Positions 25,294 through 32,822 of a stretch of 64,000 bases of DNA are shown here, in pieces. The notes beneath the pieces are model-generated. The model had not been told where the DNA came from and did not search any database. It saw only the letters and a program-made list of their open reading frames with translations. Source of the stretch: Burkholderia sp. lig30. GTDB lineage: Bacteria > Pseudomonadota > Gammaproteobacteria > Burkholderiales > Burkholderiaceae. The DNA lies in the NCBI RefSeq assembly GCF_000687455.2, contig NZ_JGVW01000056.1:36305-100304 (forward strand), given 5' to 3'. The translations under genes were made by a program, and so were the position numbers. The stretch's first letter is position 1, and every line of letters begins with the position of its first letter.

Positions 25294-26370
25294 GTGGCGC
25301 AAGCCGAATCATCCTCGATCCCGATGCTGACCGACGTGCTGGAGACCGGCAAGCCGGTGCTCGCGCGTGAGCCGGCCGCAGCGGGGCAGCCCGACATCTC
25401 GGCGATCCCGGTGCTGAGCGACGTGCTGGCGGCCGGCAGTCCGGCGCCAGCGCATGAGCCGGCCTTGGCGGCAGCGCCTGACGACGCGGCGATCCCGGTG
25501 CTGAGCGACGTGCTGGCGACCGGCAGTCCGGCGCCGGCGCTTGAGCCGGCCTTGGCGGCAGCGCCTGACACTTCGGCGATCCCTGTGCTGAACGACGTGC
25601 TGGAGACCGACAGTCCGGCGCCGGTGCATGAGCCGGCCTTGGCGGCAGAGCCTGACGACGCGGCGATCCCGGTGCTGAGCGACGTGCTGGCGACCGGCAG
25701 TCCGGCGCCGGCGCTTGAGCCGGCCTTGGCGGCAGCGCCTGACACTTCGGCGATCCCTGTGCTGAACGACGTGCTGGAGACCGACAGTCCGGCGCCGGTG
25801 CATGAGCCGGCTGTGGCAGCAGCGCCTGACGCTTCGGCGATTCCAGTGCTGAGCGACGTGCTGGCGGCCGGCAGTCCGGCGCCGGCGCATGAGCCGGCCT
25901 TGGCGGCAGCGCCGGACGCCTCGGCGATCCCGGTGCTGAGCGACGCGCTTGCGCCCGGCAACCCCGCCCATGCGGCGGTTGCGCCGGCGGCGGGTGGCGC
26001 GGCCGAGGCGGATGTCGTCGTCGAGGCGGTGCCGACGCCGCACGTGCCTGCCGTCGAATTGCAGCCGTCTGCCGTGGTGGCCGAGGAGGTCGCCGTGATG
26101 GCCGCGCCCGTCGCGCACGACGTGCCGCCGGCGTTGACGCCGGAGGACGCGCAGCATGTCGCCGAGCGGCTGCGCGACCGGTTGACGACCTACCTGACGG
26201 GCGAGGGGCGCGAAGCGATCGAGGCCCGCTGCCGTGACGCGCTGCACGACCACACAGCGTGGCTCGTCAGCCAGATCACGCGCGAAGTGGCGCTCGCGCT
26301 CGAAACGGAAGTGATGGAGTGGGTGCGCGACGCGATCGACGTCGAGATCGCCCGCCGCAGCGCTGGTTGA
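25294..26370 (+). CDS. DUF2486-type protein with 29-residue tandem repeats
   Basis: This 358-residue protein of unknown function consists of about eight copies of a 29-residue unit (AIPVLSDVLA-G-SPAPA-EPALAA-PD type, residues 8-225), an Ala/Val/Pro-rich linker, and a C-terminal helical domain (about 275-358) that looks like the DUF2486 domain known from Burkholderia. No signal peptide or membrane helix is seen. I took GTG 25294 as start because it sits at a sensible distance from ACGGAG; ATG 25324 is an alternative. The IPxLxDVL core recurs once per unit and may be a peptide motif bound by a partner. Cotranscription with holC is likely. Confidence 0.75.
   Translation: MAQAESSSIPMLTDVLETGKPVLAREPAAAGQPDISAIPVLSDVLAAGSPAPAHEPALAAAPDDAAIPVLSDVLATGSPAPALEPALAAAPDTSAIPVLNDVLETDSPAPVHEPALAAEPDDAAIPVLSDVLATGSPAPALEPALAAAPDTSAIPVLNDVLETDSPAPVHEPAVAAAPDASAIPVLSDVLAAGSPAPAHEPALAAAPDASAIPVLSDALAPGNPAHAAVAPAAGGAAEADVVVEAVPTPHVPAVELQPSAVVAEEVAVMAAPVAHDVPPALTPEDAQHVAERLRDRLTTYLTGEGREAIEARCRDALHDHTAWLVSQITREVALALETEVMEWVRDAIDVEIARRSAG
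25315..25995 (+). repeat. 87-base tandem coding repeat with a 174-base recent duplication
   Basis: In-frame units begin at 25315, 25402, 25489, 25576, 25663, 25750, 25837 and 25924, each 87 bases. Units three and four together are almost identical to units five and six, with about 160 bases in common without change, so a two-unit block was duplicated recently. The first and last units are diverged. Confidence 0.92.
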
Positions 26371-26372
26371 CA

Positions 26373-26390
26373 CGCGGCGTGCTCGCCGCG
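26373..26390 (+). terminator. Weak hairpin between convergent repeat-protein and cytochrome genes
   Basis: CGCGGCG (26373-26379) and CGCCGCG (26384-26390) form a 7-base stem with a 4-base loop, directly after the stop codon at 26370. No T run follows on either strand, so its function as a terminator is doubtful. Confidence 0.35.
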
Positions 26391-26396
26391 CGAGCG

Positions 26397-26723
26397 TTAT
26401 CTGACGGAGAGCACCCAATGCGCGAGCGCGTGCGCTTCGGTGCCGGTCAACTGCGTGTTCGCGGGCATCGGGACATTGCCCCACACGCCGACACTGCCCT
26501 TCACGATCGTCTGCGCGAGGTAATCGCCGGCGTCCGCGCGCGCGGCATATCTGGCGGCGATATCGTGGAACGACGGTCCCATCAGCGGCTTGTTCACCGC
26601 ATGGCAGGCCATGCAGTTCTTGCGTTGCGCGAGCGTGAGGCCGTCGGCCTGCTCGGCGTGCGCGGCGGCGATGCTGCCCATGAGCAGGGCCACGAGCGCC
26701 GCGCGCAGTATCGTTCGTTTCAT
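26397..26723 (-). CDS. Small periplasmic c-type cytochrome (cytochrome c551-like)
   Basis: This 108-residue protein has a signal peptide ending AAAHA (residues 1-23), a heme attachment site CMACH at 37-41 and a probable axial methionine in NVPMPANTQL near residue 82. It is a class I monoheme cytochrome c carrying electrons in the periplasm. The partner oxidase or reductase is unknown. The start at 26723 has GGAG just upstream and gives the clean signal peptide; a longer frame upstream has no such signal. A TATAAT hexamer lies about 45 bases upstream. Confidence 0.88.
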   Translation of the reverse strand: MKRTILRAALVALLMGSIAAAHAEQADGLTLAQRKNCMACHAVNKPLMGPSFHDIAARYAARADAGDYLAQTIVKGSVGVWGNVPMPANTQLTGTEAHALAHWVLSVR

Positions 26724-26766
26724 GGAGGTCTCCGCCGGCGGATGCGGCCGGGTTGGCGGTGCGCGC

Positions 26767-26796
26767 ATTATAAAAGCAAAGGGGGCACGAGGTCGT
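26767..26796 (-). promoter_or_regulatory. Candidate promoter of the cytochrome c gene
   Basis: A perfect TATAAT occurs on the minus strand at 26772-26767, with a poor -35 match (CGACCT or ACGACC) 17-18 bases upstream. Transcription would begin about 35-40 bases before the ATG. Confidence 0.45.
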
Positions 26797-27025
26797 CGCG
26801 TTCCCCGTTGCATTTGATCGAAGCGGTGCTGGCGGCCAGCCAGGGCCGTGCCCCGCGTGCACCGGCTCTGGCCGATGTCGGCCCGCGACCGCGCCCTCGT
26901 GCCGTTGCACGGGCAAGCGCCGCGCACTGCGCGGGTACGCCGCTCGCGATCTTTTCGCTCCGTTTGGCGCCCGGCTTTTATGACATCATTACGGCCTGCT
27001 ACGCTGAACCCTTCACCACTAACCC
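26797..27025. other. Rest of the cytochrome c-lgt intergenic region
   Basis: The full gap between the divergent genes is 302 bases. Apart from the candidate cytochrome promoter, it is GC-rich DNA with no coding sequence I can support. The A+T-richer last 60 bases (TTTTATGACATCATTACGG at 26974-26992, then TACGCT) probably contain the lgt promoter, but no clear -35/-10 pair stands out. Confidence 0.4.
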
Positions 27026-27916
27026 ATGATCATTCACCCGAATTTCGACCCTGTTGCGATTCACCTGGGGCCGCTCGCCGTGCGCTGGTACGGGCTCATG
27101 TATCTCGTCGCGTTCATCGCGGCGATCGTCGTCGCCAGGCTGCGCCTGAAGCTGCCGCACGTCGCCGAGCAGGGCTGGACCGTGAAGGACATCGACGACA
27201 TGATGTTCTACGGCGTGCTCGGCACTGTGCTCGGCGGTCGTCTCGGCTACGTGCTGTTCTACAAGGCCGACTACTACTTCTCGCATCCGCTCGACATCTT
27301 CAAGGTATGGGAAGGCGGCATGTCGTTTCACGGCGGCTTTCTCGGCGTGACGCTCGCGATGACGCTGTTCGCCTGGCAGCGCAAGCGTCATTGGCTGCAG
27401 GTCACCGATTTCGTCGCGCCGATGGTGCCGACGGGGCTCGCCGCCGGCCGTCTCGGCAACTTCATCAACGGCGAGCTGTGGGGCCGCGTGACCGATCCGG
27501 CCGCGCCGTGGGCGATGCTGTTCCCGGGCGCGACGCGCGACGATGCGGCCTGGCTCGGCGCGCATCCGGAGCTGGCCGCGAAGTGGCATCTGGTCGACGT
27601 GTTCATGCAATACCAGATGCTGCCGCGCCATCCGTCGCAGCTCTACGAGATCGTGCTCGAAGGCGTCGTGCTGTTCCTCGCGATGTGGTTCTTCTCGCGC
27701 AAGCCGCGGCCGATGGGCGCAGTGTCGGCGCTGTTCCTGATCGGCTATGGCCTCGCGCGCTTCACGGTCGAGTTCGCGCGCGAGCCGGACGATTTCCTCG
27801 GGCTGCTCGCGCTCGGCCTGTCGATGGGGCAGTGGCTGTCGCTGCCGATGATCATCGCGGGCATCGCGATGATGGTCTGGGCGTATCGCCGCCGCGCCGC
27901 TTCCGCGACGGCGTGA
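27026..27916 (+). CDS. lgt: Prolipoprotein diacylglyceryl transferase Lgt
   Basis: This 296-residue inner-membrane enzyme transfers a diacylglyceryl group from phosphatidylglycerol to the lipobox cysteine of prolipoproteins, such as the binding lipoprotein, OmpA-like and SodC-like proteins in this window. The Lgt signature [13 protein letters not shown] lies near residue 145, with conserved HGG and RHPSQLYE segments. About seven membrane helices are visible. It is monocistronic and ends before a strong terminator. Confidence 0.94.
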   Translation: MIIHPNFDPVAIHLGPLAVRWYGLMYLVAFIAAIVVARLRLKLPHVAEQGWTVKDIDDMMFYGVLGTVLGGRLGYVLFYKADYYFSHPLDIFKVWEGGMSFHGGFLGVTLAMTLFAWQRKRHWLQVTDFVAPMVPTGLAAGRLGNFINGELWGRVTDPAAPWAMLFPGATRDDAAWLGAHPELAAKWHLVDVFMQYQMLPRHPSQLYEIVLEGVVLFLAMWFFSRKPRPMGAVSALFLIGYGLARFTVEFAREPDDFLGLLALGLSMGQWLSLPMIIAGIAMMVWAYRRRAASATA

Positions 27917-27955
27917 CGCAGTTGCCGCGCACGCGCCGCATCGCGCGGGAAAAGC

Positions 27956-27982
27956 AAAACGCCGGCTCGCGCCGGCGTTTTT
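27956..27982 (+). terminator. Bidirectional terminator between lgt and the SIMPL gene
   Basis: AAAACGCCGGC (27956-27966) pairs perfectly with GCCGGCGTTTT (27971-27981) around a TCGC tetraloop, with a T run to the right and A residues to the left. It serves two convergent genes. Confidence 0.92.
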
Positions 27983-28001
27983 CATTGCGGCGATGCAGCC
28001 G

Positions 28002-28742
28002 TCACTTCATCTGGACCGAGCCGTTGACGGTGACCGACACGGTCGCCTTGCCGCCTTCGACGGCGATCGGCGCGCTCATCTTCGCGCTGTCCATTGCGGG
28101 CGCAGCCATCGCCATCACGCGCGGATACGGCTGCACGTTGCGGCCGCCGCCGACGTTGACGTCGCGAATCGAGTACGCGTTATAGCCGAACGCTTTCGCC
28201 GCTTCGTCCGCGCGCGCGCGGAACGACCGGATCGCTTCCGTCGTGAGCTTCTGCTCGGCCGCGCGCTGCGCTTCCGGCGACAAGGAGAATTCGACGTTCG
28301 ACACCTGCATCAGGCTGGAAAGCTGACCGGCAAGTTTCGAGGCGGCGGCGAAATCGCGCGACTCCAGCACGACCTCAGTGCGCCCGCGCCATGCGGAGAT
28401 CTTGCCGTCGCGGTCGGTGGTCGGATAGACGGAGAACGTTCCGGTGCGCGCGGTCACGCCCGCGGCGCTCTTCGCCTGCGCGAGCGCGGCATCGGCGCGC
28501 TGGTTCAACGCGGCCGTCAGGCTGCCGGGATCCTTTGCCTGTTCTTCGTAGAACAGCGTGATGTGGATCACGTCCTGCGGCACGTCCGCGCTCGCCTGCG
28601 CGGACAGCGACAGCACGCCGGCCGGCTGCGGGAAATGCGGGTTGACGGATTGTGCCTGCGCGGCGGCGGGCGCGATGGCCAGCGTGGCGGGTACGGCAGC
28701 GGCAAGAACGAGCGACAGCGCGAGTGCGGATTTTCTGGTCAT
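28002..28742 (-). CDS. Secreted SIMPL (DUF541) domain protein
   Basis: This 246-residue protein has a signal peptide (residues 1-32, ending AQA) and one SIMPL domain. The segments LSLSAQASADVPQDVIHITLFYEEQ and the Ala-rich middle with YPTTDRDGKISAWRGRTEV are typical of the family, which includes BP26 and YggE. Relatives form periplasmic ring oligomers and are linked with envelope or oxidative stress, but no biochemical role is settled. It is transcribed alone, convergent with lgt. Confidence 0.87.
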   Translation of the reverse strand: MTRKSALALSLVLAAAVPATLAIAPAAAQAQSVNPHFPQPAGVLSLSAQASADVPQDVIHITLFYEEQAKDPGSLTAALNQRADAALAQAKSAAGVTARTGTFSVYPTTDRDGKISAWRGRTEVVLESRDFAAASKLAGQLSSLMQVSNVEFSLSPEAQRAAEQKLTTEAIRSFRARADEAAKAFGYNAYSIRDVNVGGGRNVQPYPRVMAMAAPAMDSAKMSAPIAVEGGKATVSVTVNGSVQMK

Positions 28743-28933
28743 TGTTGGACTCCTTGTGCGAGGGCGCGCACGCGGATCGCGCGTGCGCGACGCGGGCAGG
28801 CCGCGCTTGAGAAAGAACCTTGGCCGGCGGGATTGGCCGGCCGCGGTTGCTTAGGCCATGCGATTTCGCTGCGAGTTCCGAGCCGGCGGCACAGGTTAAC
28901 CAAATTTGACGTTTGCTCGGGCGTGCTGACTTC

Positions 28934-29395
28934 TTACTTCATCAGCCGCTCGGTGATGAAGTGCCACTCGGTTCGCGTGACGGGCGTGATCGACAGGCGG
29001 TTGCCCTTCGCCAGCACGCGCATGTCGGCCAGTGCGTCGTGCTCGCGCAGCGCGCCGAGCGGAACGAGCGGCGACTTTTTCACGAAGCGCACGTCGACGA
29101 GCAGCCAGCGCGGCGTTTCCGGCGTCGACTTCGGATCGTAATAGGGACTCTTCGGATCGAACTGCGTCGGATCGGGGTAGGGCGTCGACGCGACTTCGGC
29201 GAGGCCCGCGATGCCGGGCTCGGGACAGCTCGAATGATAGAACAGCACGCCGTCGCCGATCTGCATCGTGTCGCGCATGAAGTTGCGCGCCTGATAGTTG
29301 CGAACACCGGTCCACGGCAACGTGCGTTGCGGCGCGTTCGCGAGATCGTCGATGCTCGCTTCGTCCGGTTCGGACTTCATCAGCCAGAATTGCAT
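28934..29395 (-). CDS. EVE domain protein (PUA-like, modified-base reader family)
   Basis: This 153-residue protein is a single EVE domain, starting MQFWLMKSEPDEASIDDL and containing WTGVRNYQARNFMRD and FYHSSCPEPGIAGLAEV, segments that are nearly invariant in the family. EVE domains bind modified bases in DNA or RNA in restriction and RNA-binding contexts; the role of the stand-alone protein is unsettled. The start at 29395 is fixed by homology to the family's N-terminus. It lies directly downstream of 6S RNA on the same strand, beyond the 6S terminator. Confidence 0.9.
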   Translation of the reverse strand: MQFWLMKSEPDEASIDDLANAPQRTLPWTGVRNYQARNFMRDTMQIGDGVLFYHSSCPEPGIAGLAEVASTPYPDPTQFDPKSPYYDPKSTPETPRWLLVDVRFVKKSPLVPLGALREHDALADMRVLAKGNRLSITPVTRTEWHFITERLMK

Positions 29396-29433
29396 GGATC
29401 GTGATCGACGCAGAAAAAAGGCCGCCGCAAATG

Positions 29434-29464
29434 AAAACGGCATCGGGAATCGCCCGATGCCGTT
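29434..29464 (-). terminator. Terminator after 6S RNA
   Basis: On the minus strand AACGGCATCGGG and CCCGATGCCGTT form a perfect 12-base stem with a 5-base loop, followed by TTTTCATTTG. It lies just past the 3' end of the predicted 6S RNA and before the EVE gene. Confidence 0.85.
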
Positions 29465-29470
29465 GGATAG

Positions 29471-29648
29471 GTCCCCGCCTTGGCCGCTAGGCCGGCATCC
29501 TGAACCGGGGTTCAGAATTGGTCGCAGTTAGCAGCACATCGGGTACGTCAGACAGAGTGACGCGCGCGCCCGTGCTACAAATTTCCGCAACCGTGCACAT
29601 GGCATTGGTTCAAGGAATATATGACCTTGGCGAACCAGGCAGGGAAGC
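29471..29648 (-). ncRNA. ssrS: 6S RNA
   Basis: This RNA of about 178 nucleotides inhibits sigma70 RNA polymerase by mimicking an open promoter. The minus strand folds as one long hairpin: CCCTGCCT near the 5' end pairs with AGGCGGGG near the 3' end, GAACC segments flank the central bubble, and GTAGCAC-GGG pairs with CCC-GAT-GTGCTGC in the apical part. The 3' half includes GAACCCCGGTTC, like the conserved 6S bubble motif. It lies directly downstream of zapA, the standard location. Ends are accurate to perhaps 10 bases. Confidence 0.85.
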
Positions 29649-29728
29649 TGACTGAACTGTGAATCTCGCGCTCAATTTGAACACCGTTGGCCGTTCAGAT
29701 CAAGTGGAATTCGCGCGAGGATTCGAGG

Positions 29729-30043
29729 TTACTGCGTCTCGTGCTGTGCGAGCACCGCACCGAGTTGTTCGTTCATCTGGTGCATTGTACGCCGGATTTC
29801 TTCCGCCGGAAACGCTTCACCGTGACGCACGCTCTGTTGCAGTTTCAGCAACTCCGACGCGAGCGACAGCGCTGCCATCACGGCGATGCGATCCGTGCCG
29901 CGAACCGAGCTGTTCGCGCGGATCTTCGTCATTTCGGCGTCAACGCGCGCCACGGCCTCGACCAGCGCCGCTTCCGTCTCCGCCGAGCAGGCTAGCCGAT
30001 AGGGCTGGCCGAGAATCGACACTTCGATCTGCTTGGTGGTCAT
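29729..30043 (-). CDS. zapA: Cell division protein ZapA
   Basis: This 104-residue protein crosslinks FtsZ protofilaments. The N-terminus MTTKQIEVSILGQPYRLAC and the following VARVDAEMTKIRANSS and DRIAVMAALSLASEL segments are typical, with a C-terminal coiled coil. Its start overlaps the zapB-like gene by four bases, and 6S RNA follows 80 bases downstream. Confidence 0.93.
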   Translation of the reverse strand: MTTKQIEVSILGQPYRLACSAETEAALVEAVARVDAEMTKIRANSSVRGTDRIAVMAALSLASELLKLQQSVRHGEAFPAEEIRRTMHQMNEQLGAVLAQHETQ

Positions 30044-30393
30044 GCATGTTCTCCGTGGCTGGCCGCGTCGTCGTCATTCGCGTGCGCCTGCGCGTCCAGC
30101 AGGTCGGGCCCGGTGTCGGCTTCCGCCGCGCCCTTCGTCGCGCGCGGCAGTTTTTCGAGAATCGCGTTCAGCTTCACCTGCGCATCGTCGATCTTCGACG
30201 ACAGCGTGTCGCGCTCGGCCGCAAGCGCATCGCGCTCCTCGCGCAGCCGGGTGAGCTCGGCGCGCACCGTTTCCGATTCCGCGCGCAGTTGCGTGACCTG
30301 CTCTTCGAGCACGATCCGTTCCGAGTGGTAGCGCTTGTTCAACGCGATCAGCCGGCCAATATTTTGAGATAGGGTTTCGAGTTCGTTGAGCAT
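30040..30393 (-). CDS. zapB: ZapB-like coiled-coil cell division protein
   Basis: This 117-residue protein is a long coiled coil (about residues 1-80, with heptads through LTRLREERDALAAERDTL) and an acidic, disordered tail. It lies directly upstream of zapA with a 4-base overlap, the usual place for the small coiled-coil partner (TIGR02449/ZapB-like) in beta- and gammaproteobacteria. In Escherichia coli ZapB bridges ZapA and MatP; orthology here is inferred from context because coiled coils align poorly. Confidence 0.75.
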   Translation of the reverse strand: MLNELETLSQNIGRLIALNKRYHSERIVLEEQVTQLRAESETVRAELTRLREERDALAAERDTLSSKIDDAQVKLNAILEKLPRATKGAAEADTGPDLLDAQAHANDDDAASHGEHA

Positions 30394-30554
30394 GTGCTGC
30401 GTCCTCTAAAGACCCAGCATTTTAGCGCGGAATATCCTGTAATCCGACATCTGTAACGTTTCTAGTCGTAACGCATCGCCTTCTTGTCGCGAAAGCGCGG
30501 CGAACGCGCCGAATGTGCGGCGTCCGGCCGCGGCGGGCGTTGGCCGGGCGTTCC

Positions 30555-30583
30555 TTGACGCTCGCGCGCCCCGCTCCTAAACT
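30555..30583 (+). promoter_or_regulatory. Promoter of the cobalamin uptake and salvage operon
   Basis: TTGACG (30555-30560) and TAAACT (30578-30583) are separated by 17 bases. The predicted start at about 30590 coincides with the 5' edge of the cobalamin riboswitch, which supports the assignment. The 160 bases between the zapB-like start and this promoter hold no gene. Confidence 0.8.
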
Positions 30584-30590
30584 GGCGCCG

Positions 30591-30824
30591 CCTCGGTGCT
30601 CGCGCGGGTGACGCGCGGTTAAACGGGAAGCAGGGTGCCGGCTCCGCCAGGAGCGGCCAACCTGCGCTGCCCCCGCAACGGTAAGCGGCCGCATCGGATC
30701 GATGCAGGCCGGCTCGGGTGCGTGTCGCGTGCGGTGTTGCGCACGATACGCAGGCCACTGCGCGATTCATGCGCGGGAAGGCGAGCCGGTGTGCCGCCAG
30801 CCCGGATACCGGCCGAGGCGGGGA
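30591..30824 (+). ncRNA. Cobalamin (adenosylcobalamin-class) riboswitch
   Basis: The region has the ordered conserved blocks of the B12 aptamer: CTCGGTGCTCGCGCGGGT at the start, TTAAACGGGAAGCAGGGTGC, the CTGCCCCCGCAACGGTAAGC core, a variable extension, and the B12 box GCCAGCCCGGATACCGGCC near 30796-30814. Cobalamin binding should reduce expression of btuB and the genes behind it. Downstream, AGCCCGCG-CGCGGGCT (30824-30839) and GCCTGC-GCAGGC (30852-30869) hairpins precede the weak btuB ribosome-binding site; the lack of a T run suggests control of translation initiation. Confidence 0.93.
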
Positions 30825-30896
30825 GCCCGCGCGCGGGCTTCGTGACGCGCGGCCTGCGGGGAAGCAGGCGCGCAGTTGCTCACGGGATTTTCTTCG

Positions 30897-32780
30897 ATGC
30901 TGACCCCAATCGCCCGCACAGCGCTCGGCGCGCTATGCGGGCTGCCGCTCGCCGCCGCCGCGCAGGCCGCGGCCGCCGCCGACGCGGTGCCAGCCGGCGC
31001 GAATGCCGACGGTGCCGCCACGCTTGCCCCGATCGTCGTCACCGCGCAGCGCGGCCCGCAGGCGCTTGCCGACGCGATTCCACAGACAACCGTATTCGAC
31101 CGGCAGGACATCGCCGCGCATGCGGGCGCGGACCTGCCGAGCCTGCTCGCGTTCGTGCCGGGTGCGCAGATCGTGCGCAACGGCGGGCCGGGCGCGAGCG
31201 CGAGCCTGTTCCTGCGCGGCGCGCAATCCACCGAGTCGCTCGTGCTGATCGACGGCGTGCGGATCGATTCGGCGAGCCTCGGGCAGGCGCAGATCAGCCA
31301 GCTGCCGCTCGACCAGATCGAGCGGGTCGAAGTGGTGAACGGCAACGTGTCGTCCCTGTACGGCTCGGGCGCGATCGGCGGTGTCGTCCAGGTCTTCACG
31401 AAGGACGGCGGCAATCATCCGCCGCGTTTCAACTTCTCGGTCGGCTACGGCAGCTATCACACGCAGACGCAGCAGGCGGGCGTGTCGGGCCGGCTCGACG
31501 ACGACGGCAGGACGACTTTCAGCGTGTCGCTCGCGCGCGCGAAGGACGATGGCTTTTCCGCGCTCGATCCGGCGAAGCAGCCGAACGCGAACCCGAACGC
31601 GAACGGCTACCTGAACGAAAGCGTCGCGGCGTCGCTGCGGCATCGTTTCGACGGGAGCTGGGATGCGGGCGTCAGCTACTTCCAGTCGAGCGGCAACAAC
31701 AGCTTCGACGATGCGTGGGGCGCGCCGACCGACCTGAACAACCTGTACTCGAAGGTGCAGCAGGTGCGCGCGTTCGCGAACGGCACGGTGCTCGACGGCT
31801 GGACGACGCACCTGAGCATCGCGGCCGGCAACGATCGCAGCCAGTCGCGGCTGAACGGCGCCTACACCAACCGCTTCGACACCGACAATCGCCAGTACAC
31901 GTGGCAGAACGATTTCCGGCTCGCGCCCGATCACACGATCCAGGCCGGCTACGAGCATCTCGACCAGCAGTTCGCGTCGGACGTGTACTCGGCGCCGCAG
32001 CGGCACGTGAATTCCGGCTGGCTCGGCTATACCGGGCGCATCGGCCGGCAGCAATTCCAGGCGAACGTGCGGCGTGACCAGTATTCGGATTTCGGCGGCG
32101 CGAATTCCTGGTATCTCGGCTACGGCCTCGATCTGACCGACCGCTGGAAGATCACGGCCAGCTACTCCGACGCGTTTCGCGCGCCGAGCTTCAACGACCT
32201 CTATTACCCGCTCGCCGGCAATCCGTCGATCCGGCCCGAGCGCAGCCATTCGGTCGAGGCTGCGCTGCAGTACGCGTCCGATGCGCTCGGCGTGCTGCGC
32301 GTCACCGCATTCCAGACGGACTACACGGACCTGATCGACTACCGCCCAGACGCGAGCGGCTTCTACTATATTGCGCAGAACGTCGGCAAGGCCAGGGTGC
32401 AGGGCCTCGAAGGCTCATGGCAGGGGCACGTCGGCAAGACCGACGTGCGGGTCGCGGCGACCTTGCAGAATCCGGTCGACGAAACGCAGAATCAGGATCT
32501 GAACCGCCGCGCACGGCGCTTCGCGTCGTTCGCGGCGAGCCGCGCGTTCGGCGGCTGGCGGGTCGGCGGCGAGTGGCTCGTCAGTGGCGCGCGCAACGAC
32601 TCCGGCAACACCCTCGGCGGTTACGGGGTCGTCAATCTTTCCGCGCGCTACGACATCACGAAGGCGTGGTACGTGAGCGCGCGCATCGACAATCTTTTCG
32701 ACAAGGACTACGAGCTTGCCTACGCGTACAACACTCCGCGGCGCGGCGCCTATGTCACGATCGGCTGGCAGCAGCAGTAA
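30897..32780 (+). CDS. btuB: TonB-dependent vitamin B12 receptor BtuB
   Basis: This 627-residue outer-membrane receptor imports cobalamin and other corrinoids using TonB energy. A signal peptide (about residues 1-29), a TonB-box-like APIVVTAQR near 43-51, the plug domain with LIDGVRIDSASLGQAQISQLP and a 22-strand barrel pattern ending NLFDKDYELAYAYNTPRRGAY are seen. The C-terminus is WQQQ rather than the usual terminal Phe. ATG 30897 was chosen over an in-frame TTG at 30876 because the signal peptide starts there. It heads the riboswitch-controlled operon; btuC begins 42 bases later. Confidence 0.93.
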   Translation: MLTPIARTALGALCGLPLAAAAQAAAAADAVPAGANADGAATLAPIVVTAQRGPQALADAIPQTTVFDRQDIAAHAGADLPSLLAFVPGAQIVRNGGPGASASLFLRGAQSTESLVLIDGVRIDSASLGQAQISQLPLDQIERVEVVNGNVSSLYGSGAIGGVVQVFTKDGGNHPPRFNFSVGYGSYHTQTQQAGVSGRLDDDGRTTFSVSLARAKDDGFSALDPAKQPNANPNANGYLNESVAASLRHRFDGSWDAGVSYFQSSGNNSFDDAWGAPTDLNNLYSKVQQVRAFANGTVLDGWTTHLSIAAGNDRSQSRLNGAYTNRFDTDNRQYTWQNDFRLAPDHTIQAGYEHLDQQFASDVYSAPQRHVNSGWLGYTGRIGRQQFQANVRRDQYSDFGGANSWYLGYGLDLTDRWKITASYSDAFRAPSFNDLYYPLAGNPSIRPERSHSVEAALQYASDALGVLRVTAFQTDYTDLIDYRPDASGFYYIAQNVGKARVQGLEGSWQGHVGKTDVRVAATLQNPVDETQNQDLNRRARRFASFAASRAFGGWRVGGEWLVSGARNDSGNTLGGYGVVNLSARYDITKAWYVSARIDNLFDKDYELAYAYNTPRRGAYVTIGWQQQ

Positions 32781-32822
32781 GCCGGCGCGGTGCGGGCGTG
32801 CACGCGCCGGGCGGCACGCCGC

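Noticed and set aside
25315..25995. CRISPR-like regular repeats
   Set aside because: The 87-base units are contiguous coding repeats without spacers, and no cas gene is present.
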